Part shown: piece after piece, positions 1 through 8,421 of the stretch | How positions within the stretch are numbered: position 1 is the first letter of the stretch | How the letters are laid out: each line of letters opens with the position of its first letter | Assembly (NCBI GenBank): GCA_910575625.1 | Contig: CAJTFD010000021.1 | Span: forward strand, 1-49,738 | Direction: 5' to 3' | Length of the DNA: 49,738 bases | DNA from: Clostridia bacterium | GTDB taxonomy: Bacteria; Bacillota; Clostridia; Lachnospirales; Lachnospiraceae | Made by a program: the position numbers and the translations under genes | Notes under the pieces: generated by a model | What the model was told of the DNA's origin: nothing | What the model saw: the letters and a program-made list of their open reading frames with translations, nothing else | The model's database searches: none

Positions 1-21
1 GGATCATAACATATATTGTCA

Positions 22-216
22 CGGATATGAAAAAGATCGTGTGTTATCATATCCGAAGGAATCGCCAGGCATATCTGTCGCATAGAAAGACCACACTTAT
101 AAAAAGTTCGCTGTAGTACTAGAGCGTGTCTGAAAAAAGTTGAAAGCTATGCTTGTGATGATAAATGTCTCCTTTTTTGATGAGGATCAGGATGCGCCGG
201 CCCTCATCAAAAGGAG
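22..216. other. Gene-free leading stretch with two hairpins and a MITE end
   Basis: Bases 1-335 hold no convincing gene. A hairpin with 8-bp arms (GGATATGA / TCATATCC) lies at 22-54. At 120-137 there is a sequence (TAGAGCGTGTCTGAAAA) matching the terminal repeat of the MITE found at 5699-5862, but no matching second end is visible. A stronger inverted repeat occupies 169-216 (CTCCTTTTTTGATGAGG against CCTCATCAAAAGGAG, with a 2-nt bulge). It may end transcription of a gene to the left of the window, though it is not followed by a T run. Confidence 0.5.
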
Positions 217-251
217 ATCATTTTAGGATAGGGGATCTTTCTTGGGAAGTA

Positions 252-279
252 TTGCATAAATGATTTAGTTTGTTATAAT
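252..279 (+). promoter_or_regulatory. Promoter of the two-component system genes
   Basis: A sigma-A type promoter: -35 TTGCAT at 252-257, a 16-nt spacer, and a perfect -10 TATAAT at 274-279. It lies about 55 nt before the response regulator start. Confidence 0.65.
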
Positions 280-335
280 AAAATGCAAGAATGAAAAATT
301 GATAAGCAGATATGAAAGGCCAGGAGGGGGGCTCC

Positions 336-1022
336 ATGTATTATATCGCAATCATAGATGATGATCTATCTGTTCAAAGGGAACTTAAGTTATTGTTGGA
401 AAATGCCGGATATCGTGCAGATGTTGCGGAGGATTTTTTTAACATCCCAGAATATGTACAGAAAGTACAGCCGGATCTGATCCTTCTTGATGTGGCGCTG
501 CCGGGAGCCGATGGGATCACCCTGTGTTCTAAGATACGGATGATATCGGATGTCCCTATTATCTTTATTACTTCGCAAAGTTCTTCTTCCGCAGAATTAG
601 AATGTATGATGACGGGTGGCGACGATTTTATAGAGAAACCTTACCGTCCTGCAGTATTACTGGCACACATAGCCGCAATATTGCGGAGAGTTTCTGGAAA
701 ATCACAGAATAAAGTGCTTGTCTTTGGAGGAATAGAGCTGAATCTGCTTAATGGTACAGTGCGGTGTGAAAAAAAGGAAGTTGAACTTTCCAAAAATGAA
801 ATGCATATACTGTCCTATTTTTTTATGCATAAAGATGAAATAATATCAAGAGAAGATTTAATGAATAATTTGTGGGATAATGAAAGCTTTGTAGATGATA
901 ATACATTGAGTGTCAACATCAGAAGAATCCGCCAGAAGTTAGAAGATATCGGAGTACAGGATCTGATACAGACAAAAAGGGGAATGGGCTATCAGTTAAA
1001 AGCAAGAGAGGGGACGGTATGA
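336..1022 (+). CDS. OmpR-family response regulator, BceR-like
   Basis: A DNA-binding response regulator of about 228 residues, expected to be phosphorylated by the kinase encoded next to it and to switch on the neighbouring transporter and peptide genes. The N-terminal receiver domain shows the acidic pocket (D8-D10), the phospho-acceptor Asp52 in LLDVALPG and the conserved Lys101 in EKPYRP. The C-terminal half is a winged helix ending in TKRGMGYQL. An upstream in-frame ATG at 312 has no ribosome binding site, while ATG336 is preceded by GGAGGGGG, so 336 is chosen. It overlaps the kinase gene by 4 nt. The pairing with an intramembrane-sensing kinase and an FtsX permease is typical of Bce-type peptide-sensing modules; the actual ligand is inferred. 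Confidence 0.9.
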   Translation: MYYIAIIDDDLSVQRELKLLLENAGYRADVAEDFFNIPEYVQKVQPDLILLDVALPGADGITLCSKIRMISDVPIIFITSQSSSSAELECMMTGGDDFIEKPYRPAVLLAHIAAILRRVSGKSQNKVLVFGGIELNLLNGTVRCEKKEVELSKNEMHILSYFFMHKDEIISREDLMNNLWDNESFVDDNTLSVNIRRIRQKLEDIGVQDLIQTKRGMGYQLKAREGTV

Positions 1023-2035
1023 AACTGAAAGATTACTGTAAGGATAGAGTAACAAGGTTATTAGGGACACTGGTAGTTTTATTTATTTTATCTGAATTTT
1101 TATATATCGTAGGTAATACTTTTGCTTCTATTTTTTTGATTGATTTAACAATTATCAGCATACTATTCATAAAGAATCTGATAGAGTGGTACAGAAGAAA
1201 AGAATATTTCAAAACAATCCGGGAGCGGGTAGAAGGTATGGAGCATCCTTGGCTGATCGCTGAGCTTCTGCCCGTTTCTTATCGTGCCGAGGACAAATTG
1301 TATCAGGAATTATTAAGGCTGGTGGGAAGTTCAGCTATAGAGCAGATTCATAAGATAGAGGATGAAGAAAGGGAGTATGAGGAATATATTGAAGAATGGA
1401 TACATGAAGTAAAAGCGCCGATTACCTCAATGCAGCTTATGATAGAAAACAGGGCTGGAGATAATCCCGTCTTGAAAAAGGGGTTGAACATAGAATTGGG
1501 AAAAATTGAAAATGACGTAGAACGTGCGCTATATTATGCTCGTTCAGAACAGGTATATAAAGATTATTTGATTCAGAAGCTGAATTTACACCGTATCTTA
1601 GTCAGGGCAATTAACAGAAACCGTACTATAATTATGAATAGCTGTGTCGGAATAGATTTTAAGTGCGAGGATGATATTTATATTTATGGGGACGAAAAGT
1701 GGCTTATCTTTCTTATAAGTCAGATTCTTTTAAACTCCGTAAAATACCGGCGCAAGGAGGATGCAAAGATTATCCTGTCATCTGAAAAAAAGAGCAAAAA
1801 AGTTATACTGAAAATATGGGATAATGGGACAGGGATAAAGGAAGAGGAATTACCGAGGATTTTTGAGAAGGGGTTTACCGGGAGCAATGGAAGGGAAAAC
1901 GAGCGTTCTACGGGAATAGGCTTATATCTGGTAAAAAAATTATGTCAAAAGCTGGATATGGAAGTATGGGCAGAATCTTTGTTCAAAGAATATACTTCTG
2001 TTTATCTATCGCTTCCGGCAAAACAAAACATCTGA
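1019..2035 (+). CDS. BceS-like intramembrane-sensing histidine kinase
   Basis: A membrane histidine kinase of 338 residues. Two closely spaced transmembrane helices (about residues 13-32 and 36-54) leave almost no extracellular sensor domain, the hallmark of intramembrane-sensing kinases that take their signal from a partner ABC permease. The H-box is at His129 (EEWIHEVKAPITSMQL), with an N-box (LLNSVKYRRK), G1 box (DNGTGI) and G2 box (STGIGLYLVKKL) typical of HATPase_c. It starts inside the end of the response regulator gene (ATGA overlap), so the two are co-translated. In known Bce systems the kinase senses flux through BceAB; here the likely partner is the permease at 2215. Confidence 0.9.
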   Translation: MKLKDYCKDRVTRLLGTLVVLFILSEFLYIVGNTFASIFLIDLTIISILFIKNLIEWYRRKEYFKTIRERVEGMEHPWLIAELLPVSYRAEDKLYQELLRLVGSSAIEQIHKIEDEEREYEEYIEEWIHEVKAPITSMQLMIENRAGDNPVLKKGLNIELGKIENDVERALYYARSEQVYKDYLIQKLNLHRILVRAINRNRTIIMNSCVGIDFKCEDDIYIYGDEKWLIFLISQILLNSVKYRRKEDAKIILSSEKKSKKVILKIWDNGTGIKEEELPRIFEKGFTGSNGRENERSTGIGLYLVKKLCQKLDMEVWAESLFKEYTSVYLSLPAKQNI

Positions 2036-2040
2036 TTCTA

Positions 2041-2083
2041 AAAGGCAAATTCATCACAAATGGATGTGGGGAGTTTGCCTTTT
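2041..2083 (+). terminator. Terminator after the kinase gene
   Basis: A hairpin with 9-bp arms AAAGGCAAA and TTTGCCTTT followed by further T, just after the kinase stop. The loop is about 24 nt, so strength is uncertain. It would separate the regulator pair from the permease operon. Confidence 0.45.
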
Positions 2084-2132
2084 CAAATGGAGAACAGCAT
2101 ATTTCCGGATATATGACAAAATTGTAAGATTC

Positions 2133-2178
2133 AGGTAATGAAAATCAATAGGTAATCTGTAGGGGGCAGTGTTATACT
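2133..2178 (+). promoter_or_regulatory. Candidate regulated promoter of the permease-maturase-peptide operon
   Basis: A -10 box TATACT sits at 2173-2178, about 36 nt before the permease start. No good -35 box is present at the right distance, but a direct repeat AGGTAAT occurs at 2133-2139 and 2150-2156, with the second copy where the -35 should be. A weak -35 overlapped by repeats is what is expected of a promoter needing an OmpR-type activator, so this may be the response regulator target. That role is inference. Confidence 0.4.
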
Positions 2179-2214
2179 GACTACATCAGGAAGAGATATA
2201 AAGGAAGGATAAAA

Positions 2215-4116
2215 ATGTTAAGCAAAAATCAGTTGGCCAGGAGAAATGTAAAGACTGCGATTATAAGAGAGCCAGTATATTTTTTTACAATGATATTGAT
2301 TGCAGCGCTAATGTTTGCGTTTAATTCTCTGTTTTTTTCAGAAGATGTCAGGAGAGCCTGCGAAACGGCATCGGTTCTGGCTGTGTTTTTAGGAATAGCA
2401 TCTGTACTGATTGTTATGATTACGGCGTGGCTGATCCAATATATGATGCGGCAATCGCTGAAAATCCGCAGCAGGGAATTCGGGCTGTATATGCTGTTTG
2501 GCATGAAAGGAACAGAGGTATTTCAGATTTTCCGAAAAGAAACGGTATTTATGGTTGGAATGGCATATATACCTGGAATCCTGGCAGGGGAATTGCTGAA
2601 ACAGTTTTTGATGGTAATTTTTTTCCATATGTTCCGGACGGAATATGTGCTTAAAATGGATTTTCAGCTTGTAACGGTGTGTTTGACAGCAACTTTATAT
2701 TTATTTTGTTATTTAGCCGCATTGCTTAAAGTGAGAAAACAATTTTCCAAAATGAATATCCGTCAGTTAAATGAAATGGAGAGGATAAATGAAGCCGATG
2801 AAAAAATATCTGGAAAGAAGAAGCAAAGGAAAAGAACTAAAAAATGGCTTTTGAAAGGAAACCGGCTATTTTTATGCAGGGCAATAGAATCTGAACTATA
2901 TTCTATGCGGAAAATAATCATATTTGTTATGTCCCTTTTAGTTGTTTCTATTTCAGGAAGCGCAGTTGCCATGATGTATACCGATTATCAGAACCACCAG
3001 ATTGATTCGGAATATCCGTTTGATGTCATGATATATCATCAAGCCCCCAAACCTGAATTCCAGCGTGAAAAAGATATATTAGAAAGTGAAACTGGAATAC
3101 AGGAATCCCATGAATATGTGATATATCAAAATGGCGTCAGTATGATGAATGAATGGCTTTATACACATCTGATGTATTTTGGGGATCGATTTATCAGTGG
3201 AGAGGGTGCATTCGATGCAGAAAAGCTGGACGCTGATGAAGAGGGATATGACGTCTACTATGAATATGATACTTATATGAAAGTGAGCGACTATAACATA
3301 CTTCGGAAAATGCTTGGCCAGAAGCCTGTCAAACTCCGGGCAGATGAGTATATTTTACAGATTAAAAGAAGGTTAGAACCTGAACTTACTAATGAAATCC
3401 GAAGCAGGACGCTGCTATGTGATACAAAAGAATTGCACTGCAAAGAAATCAGTACTGTAGATTTTGAACAGAATGGACATAATGGAGCTGACTATGTTTT
3501 GGTAATCCCGGATGATGCGGCAGATCATATGACACCATATTACTCTGTATTTGCGGCATCTATAAAGAAACAGGCTGCAGGAACAGTGTTTGATAAATTA
3601 GATGATGCGTCCAGTGGAAATGACGGGCTTTATTGGGGCAGTAACCACAGTATTTTATATGTCAGTCCGATTTTGCTGAAAAAGCAGGTGGAAACAGAAT
3701 TGAAAGCAACGCTTGTGCCATTTATATTTGCGTTTGCCTATGTAAGTATCGTGTTTTTATGCGTGGCAATTTCTTTCCTTGCATCCCATCTGATCAGCAC
3801 TTCGGAATCAAACAGACGCCGTTACCTGCTTTTAGAAAAACTGGGAATGAATCAAACAAAAATTGATACGGTGATACATGAACAGTTGGCAGTTAATTAT
3901 CTGATTCCGCTTTGTATGGCGCTTATTCCCGGATGTCTGATTGCGAACCATGCAAGCAAAGGTTTTATTCTGGCTACGGGACTTCGTGCGGTATGGGTAA
4001 AATATGTGTTCTTGTCGTTATTGTGGATTTTAATGCTGTACATTATTTACTTTATACTTACGGATATATTTTTTAGGAGAAATATTCATCATCGAAAGGA
4101 AGGAAAACTATCATGA
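2215..4116 (+). CDS. FtsX-like ABC permease, BceB-type
   Basis: A 633-residue permease with the layout of BceB: an N-terminal helix, three further helices in the first 180 residues (including an FtsX-like RSREFGLYMLFGMKG segment), a large extracellular domain of roughly 250 residues between helices at about 230-250 and 505, and a C-terminal bundle. BceB proteins bind peptide antibiotics through that large domain and, with BceA, remove them from their target while informing the BceS kinase. No ATPase gene is adjacent as would be usual; the likely partner is the BceA-like ATPase at 7535, 3.4 kb downstream. The gene runs into the radical SAM gene with a 4-nt overlap, which ties it to the peptide. 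Role in self-immunity or sensing is inferred. Confidence 0.85.
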   Translation: MLSKNQLARRNVKTAIIREPVYFFTMILIAALMFAFNSLFFSEDVRRACETASVLAVFLGIASVLIVMITAWLIQYMMRQSLKIRSREFGLYMLFGMKGTEVFQIFRKETVFMVGMAYIPGILAGELLKQFLMVIFFHMFRTEYVLKMDFQLVTVCLTATLYLFCYLAALLKVRKQFSKMNIRQLNEMERINEADEKISGKKKQRKRTKKWLLKGNRLFLCRAIESELYSMRKIIIFVMSLLVVSISGSAVAMMYTDYQNHQIDSEYPFDVMIYHQAPKPEFQREKDILESETGIQESHEYVIYQNGVSMMNEWLYTHLMYFGDRFISGEGAFDAEKLDADEEGYDVYYEYDTYMKVSDYNILRKMLGQKPVKLRADEYILQIKRRLEPELTNEIRSRTLLCDTKELHCKEISTVDFEQNGHNGADYVLVIPDDAADHMTPYYSVFAASIKKQAAGTVFDKLDDASSGNDGLYWGSNHSILYVSPILLKKQVETELKATLVPFIFAFAYVSIVFLCVAISFLASHLISTSESNRRRYLLLEKLGMNQTKIDTVIHEQLAVNYLIPLCMALIPGCLIANHASKGFILATGLRAVWVKYVFLSLLWILMLYIIYFILTDIFFRRNIHHRKEGKLS

Positions 4117-5438
4117 AACCATCTTATTACAATTACATTATTGAGAATAAAACAGGAAATGGGGAAGCGTTATATTACAATATGCGTACAGGCAGTCTTG
4201 CACATATAGACGCAGAAAAGCATAGACAGTTCCAGGAATATGCTGCAAAAAAGAAGGAAATTGTAGATGTTGATTTTTTAAAGAACCTAAAATATTGTGG
4301 TTTTTTGGTTGAAGATAATTTTGATGAAAAAAAGGATATCAAAATGCGTATGTTGAATTCAAAGTTTGATACATCGGTATTGTCTTTGACAATCACGCCT
4401 ACAATGGCTTGTAATTTTCGCTGTGTATATTGTTTTGAAAGCGGACATTACAGCAATGGGAGCATGACGGAAGAGGTCAGTGATGACATCTGCAAGTTAG
4501 TGGAAAAAGAAGCCTCTCATTTGGAAAAACTGGTAATTACATGGTATGGCGGAGAACCACTGTTAGCAATCGAACCAATAGAAAGCCTAACAAATAAGAT
4601 GAAAAGCATCTGCAGCAAATATAATATAGAATATTCAGCAAGCATTATTACGAATGGCTATCTGCTTACTGAGGAAGTCTGCGATAAACTGCTGGAATTG
4701 GACATTACAGATGTCCAGATAACACTGGATGGGGATGCCAATACACATAATGGCAGAAGACCATTAGTAAACGGTGGAAATACATACGATACAATACTTG
4801 CAAATTTAGAGAAAATTCATGGGAAAATTGGGATTGTAATCCGGATTAATGTAGATAAAGGAAATCAGAATGAAGTTCAGAATGTTATCGAGGAATTGAA
4901 GAAAAGAAATATTTATGAGGATGTTTTCTGTTATCTTGGTTTGGTAACATCTACAAACGGAATGTGTGAGGATCGCACATGTATGTCGGCAGAAAAGTAT
5001 TCAAAATTTAATCTTAATTTTTGGCTGAACAATGGAATGCCTTTGGGATCCTTTTATCCTCAGCCGATGGGAAATTACTGTGGGGCAGATCATGTACAGG
5101 GCTATGTTCTTGACGCAAAAGGGAATATATATAAATGTTGGAGTGATGTTGGGATCATGGAACGCCGCATAGGAACTGTTGGCGAGTGGGTGGATCCTCA
5201 GGATTGGTCGGATATTACTGATCTGCAGTCACAGCGGGTGATATCGGAATATATGTTGTATGACCCAACGGAAGATGAGGAGTGCGGCAGATGTAAGTTT
5301 ATGCCAATATGTATGGGCGGATGTCCTCATAGCAGAATAGAAAACAACCAATTATGCGAGCAGTACCGTTACAATATAGGTGAGTATATGCAGGCATATG
5401 CGGAAGAAATGTTGGATGAAAGGAGGGAAGTTGTGTGA
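4113..5438 (+). CDS. Radical SAM-SPASM peptide maturase
   Basis: A 441-residue radical SAM enzyme expected to modify the small peptide encoded just downstream. Residues 1-90 look like a peptide-binding N-terminal region. The 4Fe-4S/SAM motif CxxxCxxC is at Cys100, Cys104 and Cys107, followed by the GGEP motif (YGGEPLL). The C-terminal SPASM domain is complete: C-x13-G-x4-C, then CGRC-x5-C-x3-C and a final Cys in NQLCEQYR, enough to hold two auxiliary iron-sulfur clusters. SPASM maturases form thioether, C-C or related crosslinks in RiPPs; which one applies here cannot be told from sequence. A good Shine-Dalgarno (AAAGGAAGG) precedes ATG4113. Its stop overlaps the precursor GTG start, so enzyme and substrate are translationally coupled. 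Confidence 0.93.
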   Translation: MKPSYYNYIIENKTGNGEALYYNMRTGSLAHIDAEKHRQFQEYAAKKKEIVDVDFLKNLKYCGFLVEDNFDEKKDIKMRMLNSKFDTSVLSLTITPTMACNFRCVYCFESGHYSNGSMTEEVSDDICKLVEKEASHLEKLVITWYGGEPLLAIEPIESLTNKMKSICSKYNIEYSASIITNGYLLTEEVCDKLLELDITDVQITLDGDANTHNGRRPLVNGGNTYDTILANLEKIHGKIGIVIRINVDKGNQNEVQNVIEELKKRNIYEDVFCYLGLVTSTNGMCEDRTCMSAEKYSKFNLNFWLNNGMPLGSFYPQPMGNYCGADHVQGYVLDAKGNIYKCWSDVGIMERRIGTVGEWVDPQDWSDITDLQSQRVISEYMLYDPTEDEECGRCKFMPICMGGCPHSRIENNQLCEQYRYNIGEYMQAYAEEMLDERREVV

Positions 5439-5608
5439 ATATCTTAGTTCAGCCTCAAAACCACAGGAGGGATCAAAAGTCCTGTAATTACACTTGTCCG
5501 GTATATAATACTGGAAGGAAAGGATTGAAAAAACTCATCAAGAAGTTAGTTAGGAAGAAATATAAGAATGGGAAACATCGAGGAAGAGTCTGCTGGTATG
5601 GCAATTAG
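5435..5608 (+). CDS. RiPP precursor peptide, cationic, Cys-containing, GTG start
   Basis: A 57-codon gene starting with GTG at 5435, overlapping the maturase stop (GTGTGA) and preceded by AGGAGG at 5421-5426 with an 8-nt gap, an excellent ribosome binding site. The peptide starts MNILVQPQ, carries Cys17 and Cys21 in CNYTC, then an amphipathic very basic stretch (GLKKLIKKLVRKKYK, residues 30-44), and ends with RVCWYGN including Cys53. I count 16 Lys/Arg against one Asp. There is no GG leader, consistent with an exporter that lacks a C39 peptidase. Its position behind a SPASM maturase and ahead of ABC transporters makes a modified bacteriocin-like peptide the best reading. The beginning faintly recalls Cys-rich clostridial precursors (Clo7bot/CLI_3235 type), but I cannot confirm a family. 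Confidence 0.8.
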   Translation: MNILVQPQNHRRDQKSCNYTCPVYNTGRKGLKKLIKKLVRKKYKNGKHRGRVCWYGN

Positions 5609-5663
5609 AGAAGATCCTGTCTAAAAAAATTTTTTTAATGAGGAGAGATGACAGCATATTGGG

Positions 5664-5698
5664 AACCGTTCAATGTCCCATCGGGGCATTGAACGGTT
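5664..5698 (+). terminator. Strong hairpin after the precursor gene
   Basis: A 16-bp stem with a 3-nt loop: arms AACCGTTCAATG and CATTGAACGGTT extended by TCCC/GGGG with one T-G wobble. It is followed by only a few T, then by the MITE. It probably protects or ends the maturase-precursor transcript, perhaps setting a ratio between the peptide and the downstream transporter genes. Confidence 0.55.
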
Positions 5699-5862
5699 TA
5701 GAGTGTGTCTTAAAACCCATTCACGCCACCTGCAAGCCCCACTTTGCGGCAGATCTGGCCCGCTTTCGGTCAGCGTAGCCCGCTGCGCCTTCCTCATTTG
5801 GGCCAGATCTTCCAAAAATTGTGACTTACAGTTGACATAAAGCGGTTTTCAGACACACTCTA
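5699..5862. mobile_element. MITE, 164 bp with TA ends
   Basis: A non-coding element with 19-bp terminal inverted repeats that differ at one position: TAGAGTGTGTCTTAAAACC at 5699-5717 and the complement of TAGAGTGTGTCTGAAAACC at 5844-5862. The outermost TA at each end fits the TA target duplication of the IS630/mariner group. The inside encodes nothing convincing. It sits between the precursor hairpin and the exporter gene. Related partial copies occur at 120, 8373, 38539 and 39748. Confidence 0.8.
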
Positions 5863-5894
5863 GTCACTATCTGATAAGAGAATGAAGAAAAGAT

Positions 5895-7550
5895 ATGAAA
5901 GTTCAGATTCTTTTAAAAAAAGAGATTTTATCTATGAAGAAGGATATTGCCGCTTATTTGTTCGTTTTATTGGGAACATTGCTCTTACAGCTTTTGGTCC
6001 CATATGTGAGCGGTTCATATATTGATTCCTTAATAGGAAAGCAGCCTAGGATCTTAGCATTTGTGGGGGCGATAGCATTTCTCAATCTATTTTCTATACT
6101 GATGGAATATGGGATGACATACCTGATGACAAAATTGGATAATACATTTTTGTATAAAGTATGCAACAAAATGTTCCAACATGTATATGGTGCATCACTT
6201 TCTTTTTTTCAAGGTCATGATGCGGCTTTTTTAACAGACCAGATCACAGGGGATGCAGCTACTATTGCGGAATTTGTGTTGGATGGTATTCCGGATATCG
6301 CATACAATATGTTTCTTTTGATCATGAGCACACTATTTGTACTTCGTGCGGATCTGATATTGGGATCACTTGTTATGCTGACAATTCCGATATATTTATA
6401 CATATATTGTAAATTAGAGAAAAGAATGTATGAAAACGAGAAAGAATATAAAGAAGCAGGGAATGATTACACATCGAAAGGGATGGAACAGATACGATGT
6501 ACACAATTTGTAAAAGAAAATGCATTATCAAAAGAAATGGAGGACAGGTTTGAGCGTTCATTTCATAGGATGTTAAAAAGTGCAGTCGGTCAGGTGAAAA
6601 CACAATATCTTTTTTCTAACCTAAATCGACTTAGTATGGTACTGTGTTATCTATTGATATTAGGGATTGGTGGACATAATGTTGTGATCGGGAAAATAAC
6701 GATCGGATATTTCACGATCATGAATAGCTATGTAAATATGATACTGTCTGCTGCTTTGGATATTATTGACTTTTTTGGGAGTTACCCTGAAACAAAAGTT
6801 GCGGTAGATCGTATGAACGCATTATTGGCAGAGTGCCAAACGGAAAATTTATACAATAAAAGAATGAGAAATTTAGAGGAGAATGAAATTAAGACAGTAA
6901 GGCTTGCGGATATTTCCTTTTCATTTGGAAAGAAACGGCTATTTCATCGGTTATCTGCCACATTTGAAATAGGAAAAATATATGGGATCGTAGGAGAAAA
7001 TGGTGCAGGAAAATCTACACTGTTGGATGTGATATTGGGATTGTATCCGCAAGAGTATGAGGGAGAGATTCTGTATAATGGGATCAATATAAAGGAATTG
7101 TGTAGTTCTAAAATATTGAGATGTAATGTTGCATTTTTGGGACAGCAAACAGAACGGATCGATATCTCACCTAAAGAATACCTGCATTTTGGACTTGAAC
7201 AATATGATCCAGATATTGAGCGAGAATTGATCCATCAGTTCCTTTTAGACCTGGATCTTGATATGGATCAAGAAGAAACTATTGCGCATTGCTCTGGTGG
7301 GGAGATGCAAAAATTAGCCTTAGTGCGTACTTTTCAAAAGGATCGCATATTGACGATCTTGGATGAACCAACAAATGGATTAGATGAGGAAACAGTACAA
7401 CGTCTCGTACAGCTGCTCATACGGGAAAAAGGACATCGCATATTTATCATTGTATCGCATGATAAAAGGATATTAGATATATGTGATGAAGAAATAGATC
7501 TTGACATATTGGGAATGCAGGGAGGAAAAATGGGATGGGAGCATATATAA
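5895..7550 (+). CDS. ABC exporter (fused membrane and ATPase domains)
   Basis: A 551-residue half-transporter of the exporter type, expected to act as a dimer and move the mature or leader-bearing peptide out of the cell. The first 300 residues contain about six transmembrane helices. The ATPase domain shows Walker A GENGAGKST at 368-376, a signature CSGGE at 466-470 and Walker B LTILDEP ending in Asp490-Glu491. No N-terminal C39 peptidase is present, so leader removal must be done by another protease. The start ATG5895 has only a modest ribosome binding site (GAAGAAAAG); ATG5934 is a possible alternative. It overlaps the next gene by 16 nt. Its substrate is inferred from the neighbouring precursor gene. 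Confidence 0.85.
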   Translation: MKVQILLKKEILSMKKDIAAYLFVLLGTLLLQLLVPYVSGSYIDSLIGKQPRILAFVGAIAFLNLFSILMEYGMTYLMTKLDNTFLYKVCNKMFQHVYGASLSFFQGHDAAFLTDQITGDAATIAEFVLDGIPDIAYNMFLLIMSTLFVLRADLILGSLVMLTIPIYLYIYCKLEKRMYENEKEYKEAGNDYTSKGMEQIRCTQFVKENALSKEMEDRFERSFHRMLKSAVGQVKTQYLFSNLNRLSMVLCYLLILGIGGHNVVIGKITIGYFTIMNSYVNMILSAALDIIDFFGSYPETKVAVDRMNALLAECQTENLYNKRMRNLEENEIKTVRLADISFSFGKKRLFHRLSATFEIGKIYGIVGENGAGKSTLLDVILGLYPQEYEGEILYNGINIKELCSSKILRCNVAFLGQQTERIDISPKEYLHFGLEQYDPDIERELIHQFLLDLDLDMDQEETIAHCSGGEMQKLALVRTFQKDRILTILDEPTNGLDEETVQRLVQLLIREKGHRIFIIVSHDKRILDICDEEIDLDILGMQGGKMGWEHI

Positions 7551-8275
7551 AAGTAATAGATGTTGAGAAATATTATGGGAGTTCAGGAAGCATTACAAAG
7601 GCAGTAGACAGAGTTAGCTTTGAAATATCAAAAGGGGAATTTATTGGGATCATGGGAGGATCCGGTTCTGGAAAAACATCATTGCTGAATGTGCTTGCCA
7701 CCATTGACACAGCTACGGCAGGGCACATATATTTTGATGGAAAAGATATTACAAAAATGAGCGAGGACGAGAGGAGTGGATTCAGAAAGGAAAATTTAGG
7801 TTTCATTTTCCAAAACTTCAATCTCTTAGATACCATGACATTGGAGGAAAATATTTATATGCCGCTGATCCTTAATGGAGAGAAAAGTAATGATATCATA
7901 AAACGGACGGAAGAGATCATAGATATATTGGGGATCCAGGAAGCTGGAGACAAATATCCATATCAGGTGTCTGGTGGACAGCAGCAGCGATGTTCTTGTG
8001 CCAGAGCGCTCGTAAATAATCCTAAATTGATCCTAGCGGATGAACCCACAGGAGCTCTTGACGCACAGAATTCAGAAAATTTAATGGAATTGCTTTTAGA
8101 GATCAATAAGAAATTTAAGACGACGATCTTGATGGCTACGCATGATCCATTTTCTGCAAGCTACTGTAACCGTATCTTGTTTTTGGAAAAAGGGAAAATA
8201 TCTTATGAGATATATCGGGGAGCAAGGAACAGGGAAGGATATCTCCGGGAGATCCTGGATGCACAAAAAGTATGA
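7535..8275 (+). CDS. BceA/MacB-type ABC ATPase
   Basis: A stand-alone ATPase subunit of 246 residues in the family that powers FtsX-type permeases (BceA, LolD, MacB). Walker A is GGSGSGKTS at 41-49, the Q-loop region reads FIFQNFNLLDTMT, the signature is VSGGQQQR and Walker B LILADEPTGALD. The start lies inside the exporter gene, so the two are co-translated. No FtsX permease follows; the only one in the window is at 2215, making these two the likely halves of a BceAB-like immunity or sensing transporter separated by the maturase, precursor, MITE and exporter. That pairing is inference from family and context. Confidence 0.87.
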   Translation: MGAYIKVIDVEKYYGSSGSITKAVDRVSFEISKGEFIGIMGGSGSGKTSLLNVLATIDTATAGHIYFDGKDITKMSEDERSGFRKENLGFIFQNFNLLDTMTLEENIYMPLILNGEKSNDIIKRTEEIIDILGIQEAGDKYPYQVSGGQQQRCSCARALVNNPKLILADEPTGALDAQNSENLMELLLEINKKFKTTILMATHDPFSASYCNRILFLEKGKISYEIYRGARNREGYLREILDAQKV

Positions 8276-8308
8276 TGGAAGCGGCGTTTGCTGTCCAGAT
8301 AAGATCCC

Positions 8309-8333
8309 AACCTGTCCGGGACAGGATTTTTTT
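8309..8333 (+). terminator. Terminator of the peptide-transporter operon
   Basis: Arms CCTGTC and GACAGG around a 3-nt loop, followed by ATTTTTTT. It lies about 35 nt after the ATPase stop and marks the right end of the peptide locus. Confidence 0.75.
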
Positions 8334-8372
8334 ATGTATGAACCGACAGACCGCCGCGATGGGACAGTACAC

Positions 8373-8421
8373 CAGAGCGTGTCTGAAAAATGCTTTATGC
8401 AAACCGTGCGTCACAGTTTGT
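8373..8421. repeat. Decayed MITE end
   Basis: This stretch matches the inner and terminal part of the right half of the 5699-5862 element, in opposite orientation (AGAGCGTGTCTGAAAA, then GCTTTATG, then GTCACA). The other half cannot be recognised. It may have helped to truncate the Rpn-like gene that follows. Confidence 0.55.

Noticed and set aside
5832..5872. A promoter inside the right end of the MITE (TTGACA at 5832)
   Set aside because: The only TATA-like boxes downstream are at the wrong distance, so no complete promoter for the exporter gene can be claimed.
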